A DNA stretch of 42,006 nucleotides, taken from positions 1 through 42,006 of IMG/VR virus record IMGVR_UViG_3300027749_000206. One strand, written 5' to 3'. Both the position numbers and the translations under genes were made by a program. This stretch comes from a virus. The notes beneath the pieces were generated by a model. It had not been told where the DNA came from. It searched no databases and worked only from the letters and a program-made list of their open reading frames with translations. Shown piece after piece: positions 13,652 through 23,037 of this stretch. How positions within the stretch are numbered: position 1 is the stretch's first letter; the number at the start of each line of letters is the position of its first letter.

Positions 13652-13661
13652 GTTTTTTTTA

Positions 13662-14102
13662 TTAATCAGCCACTATTAGACTATATATTATATTGTAATT
13701 TTCACTTGTTTCAACATCTCCTAAGTCATTAATGCTCAATGGCTTATATTCAATTTCACGTTCTTCTTTAAGAAGTGCTGAATATTCTTTCTCAAACTCA
13801 ATGAATGCCGGGTTGAGAACTTGCTTATCTTCATCTCCTTTTATAAAAGTATCAATACCTATTTGACCATCTCCTTTTTCTTCTCCGTATTTCTTGATGA
13901 GTTCATTCTTTAAAGACTCACAAGCATCAGTTTCTGTCTTTACTTTCTTATGTAAATCAGTAAGCCAGTACTTTGTTTTTAATGATAATTTTTGACTAAG
14001 TAAGCCTTGAAATAATTTTTCACCTGTTTTAGTGTTATTTACTCCATTAAGTTCAGCCTCCAGATTAAAAAAATCCATTAATGACATAGTTTTCTTTTCC
14101 AT
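13662..14102 (-). CDS. Hypothetical phage protein, 146 aa (DUF1617-like)
   Basis: ATG 14102 is chosen; the longer frame uses TTG 14126, which lies within a promoter box (14124-14131). The helical product has the layout LSLKTKYWLTDLHKKVKTET, then CESLKNELIKKYGEE, an acidic middle and a C-terminal LNPAFIEFEKEYSALL. This resembles DUF1617-type phage proteins near tail genes. The function is not known to me. Similarity was judged from pattern only. Confidence 0.55.
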   Translation of the reverse strand: MEKKTMSLMDFFNLEAELNGVNNTKTGEKLFQGLLSQKLSLKTKYWLTDLHKKVKTETDACESLKNELIKKYGEEKGDGQIGIDTFIKGDEDKQVLNPAFIEFEKEYSALLKEEREIEYKPLSINDLGDVETSENYNIIYSLIVAD

Positions 14103-14123
14103 AAAATGTTGTGTTTTTATTGA

Positions 14124-14131
14124 CAAATATA
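14124..14131 (-). promoter_or_regulatory. -7 promoter box TATATTTG before the lysis gene set
   Basis: It reads TATATTTG on the minus strand, 22 bp before ATG 14102 and about 70 bp after a terminator. It probably drives the 14102 gene and the lysis cassette as a separate unit. Confidence 0.6.
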
Positions 14132-14200
14132 AGTATAATTACTAATTATTGAATATTTATGTATATTTTTATGATATATTGAATGTATTTCGCAATGCAT

Positions 14201-14229
14201 AAAAACCCCACTCAAAAATGAGCAGGGTT
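14201..14229 (-). terminator. Rho-independent terminator after the tail gene block
   Basis: AACCC 14204-14208 pairs with GGGTT 14225-14229, and CTCA 14211-14214 with TGAG 14219-14222 around an AAAA loop. Read on the minus strand it ends in a run of T. It separates the tail fibre region from the lysis region. Confidence 0.8.
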
Positions 14230-14249
14230 ATCGCCTAAGGTAGCGTCTC

Positions 14250-14537
14250 TTAAACGAGTATAAGATTTAATTGAACTGCTGCCCAATTATAAGCTTCTGT
14301 GTTGATATCAAGCGCACCATTCCACAGCTGATAGTCTTCTCCAGACATGGCTAAGTTACCGCACTGAAGCACTTGACCTTGAGTAGTCTCTTCGTCTACT
14401 ACCACGTCTGCTTCTTTAAGCTCCCAGTAGAAGTGTGCTGAAGTAGCTAAGTCATCTGAGATACTTCTTAAATTTAGTACGGAGGCTGTCTTTTCTTGAC
14501 CGCCCACCCATAGACTTTTTGGTTGAATGTTTGCCAT
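14250..14537 (-). CDS. Hypothetical virion-associated protein, 95 aa
   Basis: It is encoded 36 bases after the tail fibre gene and before a terminator, so it closes the tail transcription unit. The product is strand-rich with acidic turns (HFYWELKEADVVVDEETTQG, LAMSGEDYQLWNGALDINTE). No signal or membrane segment is visible. Position suggests a small fibre-associated or tail-tip protein; there is no motif to confirm it. Confidence 0.6.
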   Translation of the reverse strand: MANIQPKSLWVGGQEKTASVLNLRSISDDLATSAHFYWELKEADVVVDEETTQGQVLQCGNLAMSGEDYQLWNGALDINTEAYNWAAVQLNLILV

Positions 14538-14573
14538 TTTATTTGTTTTTATATTTTAAATTGTTTCATAATT

Positions 14574-17500
14574 CTAAATCGAGGTGATTACCTCCCAAGC
14601 CGTTCCATTATACACACATAGTTTAATAAGTGTTGTATCAAATACCATAAGACCAGCAGCAGGTGTTGCTATTGCGTTCTTTTGTGTTGTAGTCATTCTT
14701 GGAGGAAGAAATCCTTGAGTAGTACTTGTTACTTCAAGTACTGCACTTGCAGAAGTTGGAGTATTTATACTTAATTTTCCTTGCACCCTCGCAGTTCCGT
14801 TGACATCAAGTTTATAACCTGCATCTGTTGTTGTTCCTATAAGTAAGTTGCCCGCCAAATAGTTATTAGCTGCACCTGCTCCATACAATCCCCATCCTGT
14901 TGCGTTATCCCATTGTATGCTTCTCCAATTAGCAGCAGCAGTTAAAGTAGGACCAATATATATACCTGTTGTTTGCCCACTTGCACCTCCTGTTTGATTA
15001 ATAATAGGATTAATAGACATTATATTAAAACTACCTGTTCCGCTTGATGGAGCAAATGTAATTGGATTACCAATCGAAAGAATAGTCGCTCCACCACTCG
15101 TGTAAGTATAACTTACTCCACTATTATTAAAAGTAATAAAATTACCTTGTCCGCCTGACCCTGAAAAAGATATAGTAGTTGATGCAGAAGATTTCCCAAT
15201 CTGATTTAAGTAAATATAATTACCTGAATTAAATGTTGTTTGAGCATTTATATTTACAGCAGTACCTCCTGCAAAAAAAGGTCCGGCTGACAATGATGTT
15301 GCTGTTAACGCTCCACTTACTCTTAATGCTATATTACTAACTCCCGTAAAAGCACCATTTGTAAATGTAGGAGAAATATCCAAACCTACAAGCACATCGT
15401 TATTCGCAGCAGCAACGAGTGTATGATTCATTAAAATACCTCTTGCTATTAATGATGCAGCAGTATTGCTACCCGTAAACGTTAGGTTAAATCCACCACT
15501 TGTTACTGTTCTTGCACTTGTTAATGTACCATTACCAGTATAAAGACTTCCATCGGTAGTAGTTAAGAACCTTTGAAATCCACCACTTAATTTTACATAT
15601 AGTCCTTCTGTCGCATCAGTAGCATAAGCCATTAATCCCGTTGCAGGGGTAGCTATTGCCGTTAACTGTGCATTTGTCATTCTTGGAGGAAGAAATCCTT
15701 TTGTTGTAGATGAAATATGTAATTGTGCTGAAGGTACGTTTGTACTTGTATTTATACCAACATTCCCATTACTATTAGCATTTAAATATATAAAAGAACC
15801 ATCTACTTGTACAGGTATATAAGCAATACTTGTATAGTTGTAACCTTGGAAAAACGCATATCCACCTGCTGAATAATATCCTTCAGTTAATGATGCACCC
15901 GTACCTGCCGGTATAGTTGGGTTTCCTGTTAAAATAACACCACCTATTCTTCCTGTACCGTTAACATCTAATGGAGACAAAGGAGCTGAAATACCAATTC
16001 CTAATCTATTGTTAGTGTTATCCCAATACAGTCCTGTTCCTATTGTTCCAAACGCAACGTTACTTAATACTCTTAAAGCTATACTTGATGTTCCCGTAAA
16101 CGCACCTAAAGTAAACGTAGGATTAATATCGAGTCCTACTAACACATCACTATTAGCTGAAGCAATTAGTGTAGGCGTTAGATATAATCCTCTTGCAATA
16201 GCAGACGATGCTGTGTTTGTGCCTGTAAATGTTAGGTTGTATCCACCACTTGTTAGCGTTCTATTCCCTGTTAGCGTGCCGTCAGCAGTATATATATTAT
16301 TTAATACCCCTGTATTATCTATTGTAATTGTTCCACTTCCGTTAGTTATAGATATTCCAGTACCTGCTGATAGTGTTGACTTACTTAATGTATTACCCGT
16401 ACTATTCCCTATTAATAGTTGACCATCCGTATATGTTGACTGACCCGTACCACCTCTGTTAGGTTGAATAGTTGCACCATTCCAAGTAGCACCTGTTATA
16501 GAGCCAACATAGTCAAATGTATTTGTTGACCAACTTACGTTTGCAGGTGCTTGAAAGTGTCTATCCCAAGTTCCTGCTGCTGTCGTGTTGTCTATCAAAA
16601 TAACTTCAGAGTAACCCCCAGATGGAATTGATACTACTAAAGTGTTTGAGTTGTTATTTACAGAAACCGCTCCACTACTTTGATTATTATTAATTGAGTA
16701 AGTAGTTCCAGACGACAATGTTGTTGCGTTAGGTAACTTAATTGTTTGCCCACCAGAGCCACTTACCAATATCTCAGGAGCTGAATTTACTGTTAAAACT
16801 ACCTGTGTTCCTGATGCAGTAATATTTGTAAATGCATTATAAAATGCGTTTGCGTATATGTTATTTGTACCTAAATTAACGTTAGCAGATGCACCAGTAT
16901 ACGGAACATAACCTGTTAAGCTTATTGATGCCCAACTTGCTGTAGTTCCATCCGTAGTCAAGTACTGTCCTGCGTGTGTAGCTTGAGAAGGAAGGGCATC
17001 TACCGTCCACGTCCTATTAGCAGTTAAATCATACGTAGTTCCATTTATAGTTAGTGTCCTTGATGGAGGAACATAATCTGTACCTGACACAGCATTAGCT
17101 AAATATCCGTATGCATTTAATTTTAAAACTCCTTCTTGTAATTTTGTTACAGAGTTATTTACATTTGTAAATTTAAACCCTGTTGAATCAACTAATAGCT
17201 GATTATTATAATATGTTGTCGTTGATGTAGCATACCCATATGCAGATAATTGAAAATATGCACCATCTATGCCTGAGTATGTATATATTGACAGCTTATT
17301 TTCAAGGCCCGGAGTAGGAGACGTAGACCATGTATCCAAATACATCTCAGAGTAGTTATCAACTACATTCCTTCCTGTATATATTGAAGATACTACCTCA
17401 TTACTATAGTATCCATTTCCTATATAAGACTCTATATATCCATTTGAGAACTTCTTTGCTCCATAAAATGGTACATAACTTGAAAGGTCAGCAGACTGAA

Positions 17501-18761
17501 ACACAAGTTCGTAGTCTGTCTGTATGTACACAGTCCTATCTTCAGCGCTTATCGTGCCGTTTGAGTTATAAATGTTGGTCGTAACGTAATCCGTTCCTGC
17601 TATTGCAGCAACTAATACACCATTAGAATTAGTCTTTAATAATGAAGACAAAACAGAAGACTGTTGTATAGCTCCTGTAACCTGTAGTTTAGCTAATCCA
17701 GTATCTGTAGTAGAACCTAATAGTGTTGTACCGTTAAAGTAATGTTTTGTTACACTGTCAGGAGAATATATACCCCATCTATTAGTAATTGTTCCTGTAG
17801 CACCAACTACTGGAGTCTCTAAATAAAGTCCATAGTAGTTTGTTATGGTTCCTGTAGGACCACTTGTAGTACCCACATTTGTATTAGACCTAAATGACGC
17901 ATATTCATTTATTACTGATGTCTTTGCTGTTGCATATGATGCTACCCCAACTGTAGACCATACTCCAGTAGCTATATTTATGGTTCCAGTTTGATTTACG
18001 AGACTTGCGTATATTCCATACACACGCATAGTGTATATAGTTGTTGGAGGACCTACGCCGCTAATCAATTGATGACCAATATTAATTGAATGACCACTTA
18101 AGTAGTTTAGTGTACTTGAGCTAATATCTGTAGCTTCATTTCTTGATAAATAATACCTACTTGCATAGCTTTGCATAAACGCTCCTGTAGTTAGCGTCCT
18201 AACTACGTGCCATACTTCTATGCCCAAGTCATTACCGCCAGAGCTTCCTCCTGTTCCATCATTTGTAATAAGTTTACCAATTACGATTGCCTTATTTGAT
18301 GATGCTACAACTCCAGAACCAGTTACCGTCTGTTTAACGGTTATACCAACTGCTGTATTTGTATATGTATAATCTCCAGCAACTTGGTCTGAAACAGTCT
18401 TGTTACTAAGCCCTGTAAATACGCTGTTGTACATGGTAACATTACCGCCTAACGTAAGAGCAGGATTTAAAGTCAAACTATATCCACCGCTGCTTATAGT
18501 CCTGTTAGCCGTAAGCGTGCCGTCTGAGTTATATATGTTGGCAGATATATTTGAATCAAGCCTAACCCATCTACCTGTAGCTACTCCTGTAACTTGAATA
18601 TAATTAACGCCATCATCTGCCGTAGTGCTTGATGAATTCCAAAAGAACGTACCACCACCACCATCAGCTGCAACAGCTTGACCTGTTGCCATAAATAGTA
18701 CACCTATATTCTTATTTTGACCTCTTAAGTCAGTAACCAATCCTATACTCTGTACTACCAT
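14574..18761 (-). CDS. Tail fibre/receptor-binding protein, 1395 aa, repetitive
   Basis: Composition is dominated by Gly, Ser, Thr and Asn in short strand repeats, as in trimeric fibres. At least five IYNSDGTLTANRT-like units recur. Two ~90-residue blocks are near duplicates (about 840-930 and 1090-1180; both with SGGxNLTFTGxNTA and DVLVGLDIxPTF). Two GFLPPRMT...AIATPATGLM modules lie near 1020 and 1350, the second at the C-terminus. The N-terminal ~70 residues (VTDLRGQNKNIGVLFMATG, FFWNSSSTTADDG) look like a virion attachment part. It should bind the host surface; no depolymerase or chaperone domain is recognised. It is the longest gene of the window and ends a tail block. Confidence 0.78.
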   Translation of the reverse strand: MVVQSIGLVTDLRGQNKNIGVLFMATGQAVAADGGGGTFFWNSSSTTADDGVNYIQVTGVATGRWVRLDSNISANIYNSDGTLTANRTISSGGYSLTLNPALTLGGNVTMYNSVFTGLSNKTVSDQVAGDYTYTNTAVGITVKQTVTGSGVVASSNKAIVIGKLITNDGTGGSSGGNDLGIEVWHVVRTLTTGAFMQSYASRYYLSRNEATDISSSTLNYLSGHSINIGHQLISGVGPPTTIYTMRVYGIYASLVNQTGTINIATGVWSTVGVASYATAKTSVINEYASFRSNTNVGTTSGPTGTITNYYGLYLETPVVGATGTITNRWGIYSPDSVTKHYFNGTTLLGSTTDTGLAKLQVTGAIQQSSVLSSLLKTNSNGVLVAAIAGTDYVTTNIYNSNGTISAEDRTVYIQTDYELVFQSADLSSYVPFYGAKKFSNGYIESYIGNGYYSNEVVSSIYTGRNVVDNYSEMYLDTWSTSPTPGLENKLSIYTYSGIDGAYFQLSAYGYATSTTTYYNNQLLVDSTGFKFTNVNNSVTKLQEGVLKLNAYGYLANAVSGTDYVPPSRTLTINGTTYDLTANRTWTVDALPSQATHAGQYLTTDGTTASWASISLTGYVPYTGASANVNLGTNNIYANAFYNAFTNITASGTQVVLTVNSAPEILVSGSGGQTIKLPNATTLSSGTTYSINNNQSSGAVSVNNNSNTLVVSIPSGGYSEVILIDNTTAAGTWDRHFQAPANVSWSTNTFDYVGSITGATWNGATIQPNRGGTGQSTYTDGQLLIGNSTGNTLSKSTLSAGTGISITNGSGTITIDNTGVLNNIYTADGTLTGNRTLTSGGYNLTFTGTNTASSAIARGLYLTPTLIASANSDVLVGLDINPTFTLGAFTGTSSIALRVLSNVAFGTIGTGLYWDNTNNRLGIGISAPLSPLDVNGTGRIGGVILTGNPTIPAGTGASLTEGYYSAGGYAFFQGYNYTSIAYIPVQVDGSFIYLNANSNGNVGINTSTNVPSAQLHISSTTKGFLPPRMTNAQLTAIATPATGLMAYATDATEGLYVKLSGGFQRFLTTTDGSLYTGNGTLTSARTVTSGGFNLTFTGSNTAASLIARGILMNHTLVAAANNDVLVGLDISPTFTNGAFTGVSNIALRVSGALTATSLSAGPFFAGGTAVNINAQTTFNSGNYIYLNQIGKSSASTTISFSGSGGQGNFITFNNSGVSYTYTSGGATILSIGNPITFAPSSGTGSFNIMSINPIINQTGGASGQTTGIYIGPTLTAAANWRSIQWDNATGWGLYGAGAANNYLAGNLLIGTTTDAGYKLDVNGTARVQGKLSINTPTSASAVLEVTSTTQGFLPPRMTTTQKNAIATPAAGLMVFDTTLIKLCVYNGTAWEVITSI

Positions 18762-18762
18762 T

Positions 18763-19302
18763 TTATATGTATATAATAGTTAAAACTTGATTCAAACTCA
18801 AATTTGCACTAAATGTAATTGTTCCTGTTACAGTATTAAAAGAATATGTTACACCACCACCTGATGTCTGAATAACTACGTTATCCAATATCACTATGAT
18901 TGTTCTTGACGCAATTATAGTATTTGTATACTGATTTGTATTTGCTGGTATAGGACTCCCAGACGCTCCAACAACTATCATTATTGTTCCTGCTGCTCCA
19001 GCTGTAGATGTAGGTATTACAGGCGTTCCGATAACTAATCCAGTTCCAGTTATGGCTGATGCTTGTAATAACCATTGACCAAATAATGAATACAAGTAGT
19101 TCCCAGCCTCATCATATCCTTGACTACCAACAAGATATGGTTGACCCCATTTCATGGACTCGTTAACCATGTAAAGCATTCTTGTCTTCTTTCTTTGGTC
19201 TACCCAATTATAATACCTTGTCTTTTGGTAATCATTCATAGACAGATATATTGATATATCTGCCCATTTTATATAATCGGTTATAACTTCGTTTGATAGC
19301 AT
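18763..19302 (-). CDS. Tail protein, 179 aa
   Basis: The first ~80 residues are helical with many aromatic residues (YIKWADISIYLSMNDYQKTR, SMKWGQPYLVG). The second half is a Thr/Ile/Val-rich strand domain (VIGTPVIPTSTAGAAGTIMI, TYSFNTVTGTITFSANLSLN) like a small virion beta sandwich. The start overlaps the stop of the upstream tail gene by one base, and the stop precedes the fibre start by one base. It may link the fibre to the tail. The function is inferred from position. Confidence 0.6.
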   Translation of the reverse strand: MLSNEVITDYIKWADISIYLSMNDYQKTRYYNWVDQRKKTRMLYMVNESMKWGQPYLVGSQGYDEAGNYLYSLFGQWLLQASAITGTGLVIGTPVIPTSTAGAAGTIMIVVGASGSPIPANTNQYTNTIIASRTIIVILDNVVIQTSGGGVTYSFNTVTGTITFSANLSLNQVLTIIYI

Positions 19303-19841
19303 TAGAACCTTAGTATTGACTGATTAATAATTGTTTTAGCTCTTTTTAACGCTGCATCAGCACTTAACTGGTCTCCATACGTACCAGCTACCACAGCAGC
19401 GTCTTTCTCTGTTTGAAGTTCGCTCCAGCTATCATAAAATACCGGGTCGTCTACTCTTGATGGACTTGTAGCTGCAATCTGAACTACGTTGTAAAGAGCT
19501 GTATTTGTGTAGCAAGTAAGAGCAACTACACTTGTTTTCGTGTATATGCTACCAGAAACAGGCGAATTTGAGCTTAACTCCATTACAACCCTTAATCCGT
19601 AGTCTTGGTCTATTCCTGTGATAGTTATTTGGTCAGTCGGGTATGACGCAAAACTAAAGTTTATATAGGTTGTCGTAGAGTTAGATGGGAACTTAATAGT
19701 CGTACCATCAGCTTTATAAAGATATAGTCTTCTGTAGCTAAAAGTGCTTTTTGCTTCTGAAGAGTAACTTGAGGTATCGGTAATGACTACAGAGCTACAA
19801 TCTAAACCCTGTGCTACCGTATAATTTGCTACAAAAGCCAT
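19302..19841 (-). CDS. Tail protein, 179 aa
   Basis: Strand-rich N-terminal two thirds (TVAQGLDCSSVVITDTSSYS, ITITGIDQDYGLRVVMELSS), then a helical end (SELQTEKDAAVVAG, ADAALKRAKTIINQSIL). This resembles small structural tail proteins that precede fibres in Bacteroidetes phages. It has its own promoter box 16 bp upstream and is coupled to the next tail gene by a one-base overlap, so it heads the tail/fibre transcription unit. Confidence 0.6.
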   Translation of the reverse strand: MAFVANYTVAQGLDCSSVVITDTSSYSSEAKSTFSYRRLYLYKADGTTIKFPSNSTTTYINFSFASYPTDQITITGIDQDYGLRVVMELSSNSPVSGSIYTKTSVVALTCYTNTALYNVVQIAATSPSRVDDPVFYDSWSELQTEKDAAVVAGTYGDQLSADAALKRAKTIINQSILRF

Positions 19842-19856
19842 GATTATATGTTTTTA

Positions 19857-19864
19857 CAAATATA
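19857..19864 (-). promoter_or_regulatory. -7 promoter box TATATTTG for the tail/fibre unit
   Basis: It reads TATATTTG on the minus strand, 16 bp before the ATG at 19841. This short distance matches other late boxes and implies a very short leader. Confidence 0.6.
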
Positions 19865-19885
19865 AGATATTTAGGGTTATGGACT

Positions 19886-22876
19886 TTATAGACCACCACC
19901 AGATAACTTGCTTCCTCCAAATCCACTTCCAGAGAAAGTACTCTTACCAACAGACTTCTTAAATCTTGTACTTTTTGGTGCTACACCAGTCTCTTCTTTG
20001 ATAGCAGTTTTTCCTGTCTTCTTTTCTTGTATTTTAAGTTGTTCTGCTTTCTTATCGTTATCTATATGATTCTTAAAGATATTTGGAAATGTTATATCAA
20101 GTATTGTCTTAAGAACTACCTTGTCTGCAATACCCATAATTTTCTCAGAAGTTGTTTCTGGCTTATCTTCTTCTTCTACAGCATATTTTGGTTTAAATGA
20201 CATACCAAAACCATTTTCTGCTACATTAGCCAATAATGGATTTATTTTAATAAAACCTTCAGCCGCATTTGCCCCAAGTTGTTTAAATTGATTATCCATA
20301 GTTCTAACGTCTCTAACAAATTCTAATCCTTGCGCTCCTGTAGTATAATCCCTTAAAGATTGTATGTATGGAGCATGACCCGTTACTGCTGTTGTAGCAA
20401 AGTGTATTCCGGGAGAACTAACTAATGGCGTTAAAAATGAATTTAATACATCTTTTTCAGCAGCTTCTGCCGATTGAGATAAACTTGCTCCTTGCATTTG
20501 TGTATCATAAATAGCTCCTATACCTAATCCCCTTGAACCTCTTTCTAATGTTTTATTAAAGAATCCAAAATTTATATCTTGCCATTTACCATCTTTATAA
20601 AAATGAGACTTAAGTAACGGTCTTTCTGATATATAATCTTTCATATCATCTGTTAATGGTATCTTTAAAAAATTAGAATTTTCATCTTCCCAAGGATATT
20701 TTTTTGTAAATGCATAATATGTAGCAGCCCAAGCACCAGTTAATCCAATAGCACCTGCTGATAATAATTGAGCTGCCCTCATTGTTGCAACTCTTTGAAA
20801 AGACATACCTTCTGTTGGTAATGGCGTTATTCCAAGCCAACCTTTAATCCCATTCTTAAGGAATGTAGATGATGCAGTAAAAAATGGAGCCATTCCATTT
20901 CTTTTTACTGTTCTTTCAAGTTGACTTTCCATTCCTTTTAGATAATTACCAAGTTGATTTGCAAATCTTCTTCTTTGTTCTGGTGTTGAATTTGGATTTA
21001 TTTCTAAACAAATTCTATCCATTAATACCCTACCTTTTAAATCAACACCTTTTCTTCCATATAGAACTGGAGAAAAATCCCAAAAAGAAACTTTTTTAGC
21101 ACCTGTTTGTTCAGCAATTAATTTACTTGATGTTACTTTACCTGTTTTACCAGAAAGCAAACCAATATTAGCCATTTCCTGTATATGCTTTATTGCTTTA
21201 TCACTTGTAACGTCTTCAGTTACAATATTAAATATTCCTGTAAAAACTTTTGTTAATGGAGTATTACCTATTGTTTTTGATGCTAATGAAGTTCCCGGAA
21301 ATGGAGTTCCATTAACAATAGCACCAACAAGATTTGCTGTGTGCATAGCAGGTTCAACAACACCACCAAGTGCAAAAGCAGTTATTTTATCCATAACTTT
21401 ACCAAACATAGTTCTGTCAGTATCTCTATCTTCTAACATCGGCTTTAATTCTTTTTCAAGCCATTTAGGTATTAATACTTTTTTTGCTGGTATTACTCTT
21501 CCATCTTTAATTATAGGCTCTCCTATAGGGATAGTGACTGCTTCGTATTCTTTACCATTTATTGTTATAACATTCCTTCCTTTATCCATTGGAGCTAACA
21601 TCACAGCAATACCAGATTTTTCTAATTGATTTATAAATGCTGTTTTGTTATTAGATTTAAATGCTGATGTTAAATCAGATGATAATTTTTCTACAGAAAC
21701 GTCATATGCATTTGATAAACCAGTAGCAAATTCATTTGACCTGTTTTTTGTTGGATTTAGTTTTTTAGAACCTTTCATTGAAAAAAACTGTCTACCTTTT
21801 TCATCTAAAGCCATTAATGGGAAATATGTATCTAATTCTCCAAGAGCATCGGAAAATATTCCATCATTTGAAGCATGGTTTTCAGCTATTGGTTTTTCAA
21901 CTAAGTCTTTATATACACCTAATGCTGATTTTACTTTAGGGTCATTTTTTATTTCTTCATAACTTCTTCCTCCACTAAAATCTAATTTAGCAACATTGTC
22001 AGAAGCATAATCAAATGCATGACTTATCAATGTTCTTACTCCATCATAGTCTTCATTAGATATTAATGTAGCAACATCTTTAGATAAATCATCAAGTGGA
22101 GTTCTTCCTTCTATTTGACTTAATAAGTCTTTATAGTTTCCTTTATTTATTTCATCTACTAATTGTTCGTCAGACATTAACTTTACGCCTTCAGACATTT
22201 GTCTCCATCTATTTTTTACACCATTAAGTCTACTCTGAACAAGAGCTTTTCTTAATTCCAGCCAAGTTTCTCCACCAAACCTTTTTGTTATGTTAGCTAT
22301 TGCTACACGTAATATAGCAGAAGCTTGTGCCTCAGAACCATGATACGTAGCTGCTGCATCTTTTGACTCTTGAGATTCTTTTCCAAGTATATTATAATTT
22401 CCAGTAAAAAAATCTCTTACTCTTGGAATTAATCCCGGATAAGCAGGTTTACCTTCTTGTCTTTGTTTTTCAGCTACTGCATTTGAAAATAATCCTTCTG
22501 CTGCTTTTTCTGCACCATATCTTAATTTAGCCTGCTCGTATATCTTATCTATATTAGGGTCAGTTATATCAAGACCAAATCTTTCTGAAAATGATTTCTT
22601 AAAATCATCAAGACTTAAATCTCCTTGATTATTTATTATCTGACCTTTACCATAATTAATCCATCCATCAAGAGTTGCTTCTTCTTTATTAACTGTCCTA
22701 CTTGTATAATTAATAGCCTTCTCAATAGGAGGTATATCACCATACCTAATAAATGCCAAATGAGCTAACTTATCAATTTCAGCATCAGAATATTCTTTTC
22801 CTTCAAGCTTAAATCTCCTTGTTAAATCTTCTATTAATTTTTTCCATTGAACGGAACTCTTATTTGGACAAGCCAT
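19886..22876 (-). CDS. Large internal virion/ejection-type protein, 996 aa
   Basis: ATG 22876 (MACPNKSSVQ) is chosen over TTG 22921, which would overlap the small gene before it. The product is mostly helical and charged, with one Ala/Gly-rich hydrophobic stretch near residues 715-740 (AAQLLSAGAIGLTGAWAATY) after a basic helix region (LERTVKRNGMAPFFTASSTF). It ends in a Gly/Ser-rich tail (SGSGFGGSKLSGGGL). Such giant helical proteins in late blocks are usually packaged in the head and ejected with DNA; the MAPF...A.STFLKNGI region recalls large polyvalent proteins. No enzymatic motif was recognised. DNA here looks more AT-rich than the flanking 23-24.7 kb genes. Confidence 0.65.
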   Translation of the reverse strand: MACPNKSSVQWKKLIEDLTRRFKLEGKEYSDAEIDKLAHLAFIRYGDIPPIEKAINYTSRTVNKEEATLDGWINYGKGQIINNQGDLSLDDFKKSFSERFGLDITDPNIDKIYEQAKLRYGAEKAAEGLFSNAVAEKQRQEGKPAYPGLIPRVRDFFTGNYNILGKESQESKDAAATYHGSEAQASAILRVAIANITKRFGGETWLELRKALVQSRLNGVKNRWRQMSEGVKLMSDEQLVDEINKGNYKDLLSQIEGRTPLDDLSKDVATLISNEDYDGVRTLISHAFDYASDNVAKLDFSGGRSYEEIKNDPKVKSALGVYKDLVEKPIAENHASNDGIFSDALGELDTYFPLMALDEKGRQFFSMKGSKKLNPTKNRSNEFATGLSNAYDVSVEKLSSDLTSAFKSNNKTAFINQLEKSGIAVMLAPMDKGRNVITINGKEYEAVTIPIGEPIIKDGRVIPAKKVLIPKWLEKELKPMLEDRDTDRTMFGKVMDKITAFALGGVVEPAMHTANLVGAIVNGTPFPGTSLASKTIGNTPLTKVFTGIFNIVTEDVTSDKAIKHIQEMANIGLLSGKTGKVTSSKLIAEQTGAKKVSFWDFSPVLYGRKGVDLKGRVLMDRICLEINPNSTPEQRRRFANQLGNYLKGMESQLERTVKRNGMAPFFTASSTFLKNGIKGWLGITPLPTEGMSFQRVATMRAAQLLSAGAIGLTGAWAATYYAFTKKYPWEDENSNFLKIPLTDDMKDYISERPLLKSHFYKDGKWQDINFGFFNKTLERGSRGLGIGAIYDTQMQGASLSQSAEAAEKDVLNSFLTPLVSSPGIHFATTAVTGHAPYIQSLRDYTTGAQGLEFVRDVRTMDNQFKQLGANAAEGFIKINPLLANVAENGFGMSFKPKYAVEEEDKPETTSEKIMGIADKVVLKTILDITFPNIFKNHIDNDKKAEQLKIQEKKTGKTAIKEETGVAPKSTRFKKSVGKSTFSGSGFGGSKLSGGGL

Positions 22877-22877
22877 A

Positions 22878-23033
22878 TTATTTCTTTTTATCTCCTCTTG
22901 CTGATGACAAAGCAATGGCAATTATTTGTTTTTGTGGTCTTTTTGTTTTTGACGCTTTAAGCTCTCTAATATTAGCACTTACTGCTTGCTGTATAGCTTT
23001 CTTGCTTTTACCTTTAGCTTCTTTAAGTGGCAT
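22878..23033 (-). CDS. Tiny Lys-rich protein, 51 aa (DUF6496-like)
   Basis: The frame runs from ATG 23033 to TAA 22878-22880, ending one base before the next ATG. Residues: MPLKEAKGKSKKAIQQAVSA, then NIRELKASKTKRPQKQIIAI, ending in SARGDKKK. The KGKSKKxIxxNI...RPQKQxxAIAL pattern is that of DUF6496-type small phage proteins. It is very basic and probably binds nucleic acid or a virion partner. It lies directly downstream of the ATP-grasp gene, so it could also be a peptide substrate, which is speculative. Confidence 0.65.
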   Translation of the reverse strand: MPLKEAKGKSKKAIQQAVSANIRELKASKTKRPQKQIIAIALSSARGDKKK

Positions 23034-23037
23034 AATT

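Noticed and set aside
16009-16422. Plus-strand frame of 137 codons inside the tail fibre gene
   Set aside because: It arises from the repetitive Thr/Ser/Gly codons of the fibre read backwards and has no leader or coupling.
14574-18761. Diversity-generating retroelement target in the tail fibre
   Set aside because: No reverse transcriptase, no template repeat and no adenine-biased variable region were seen in the window.
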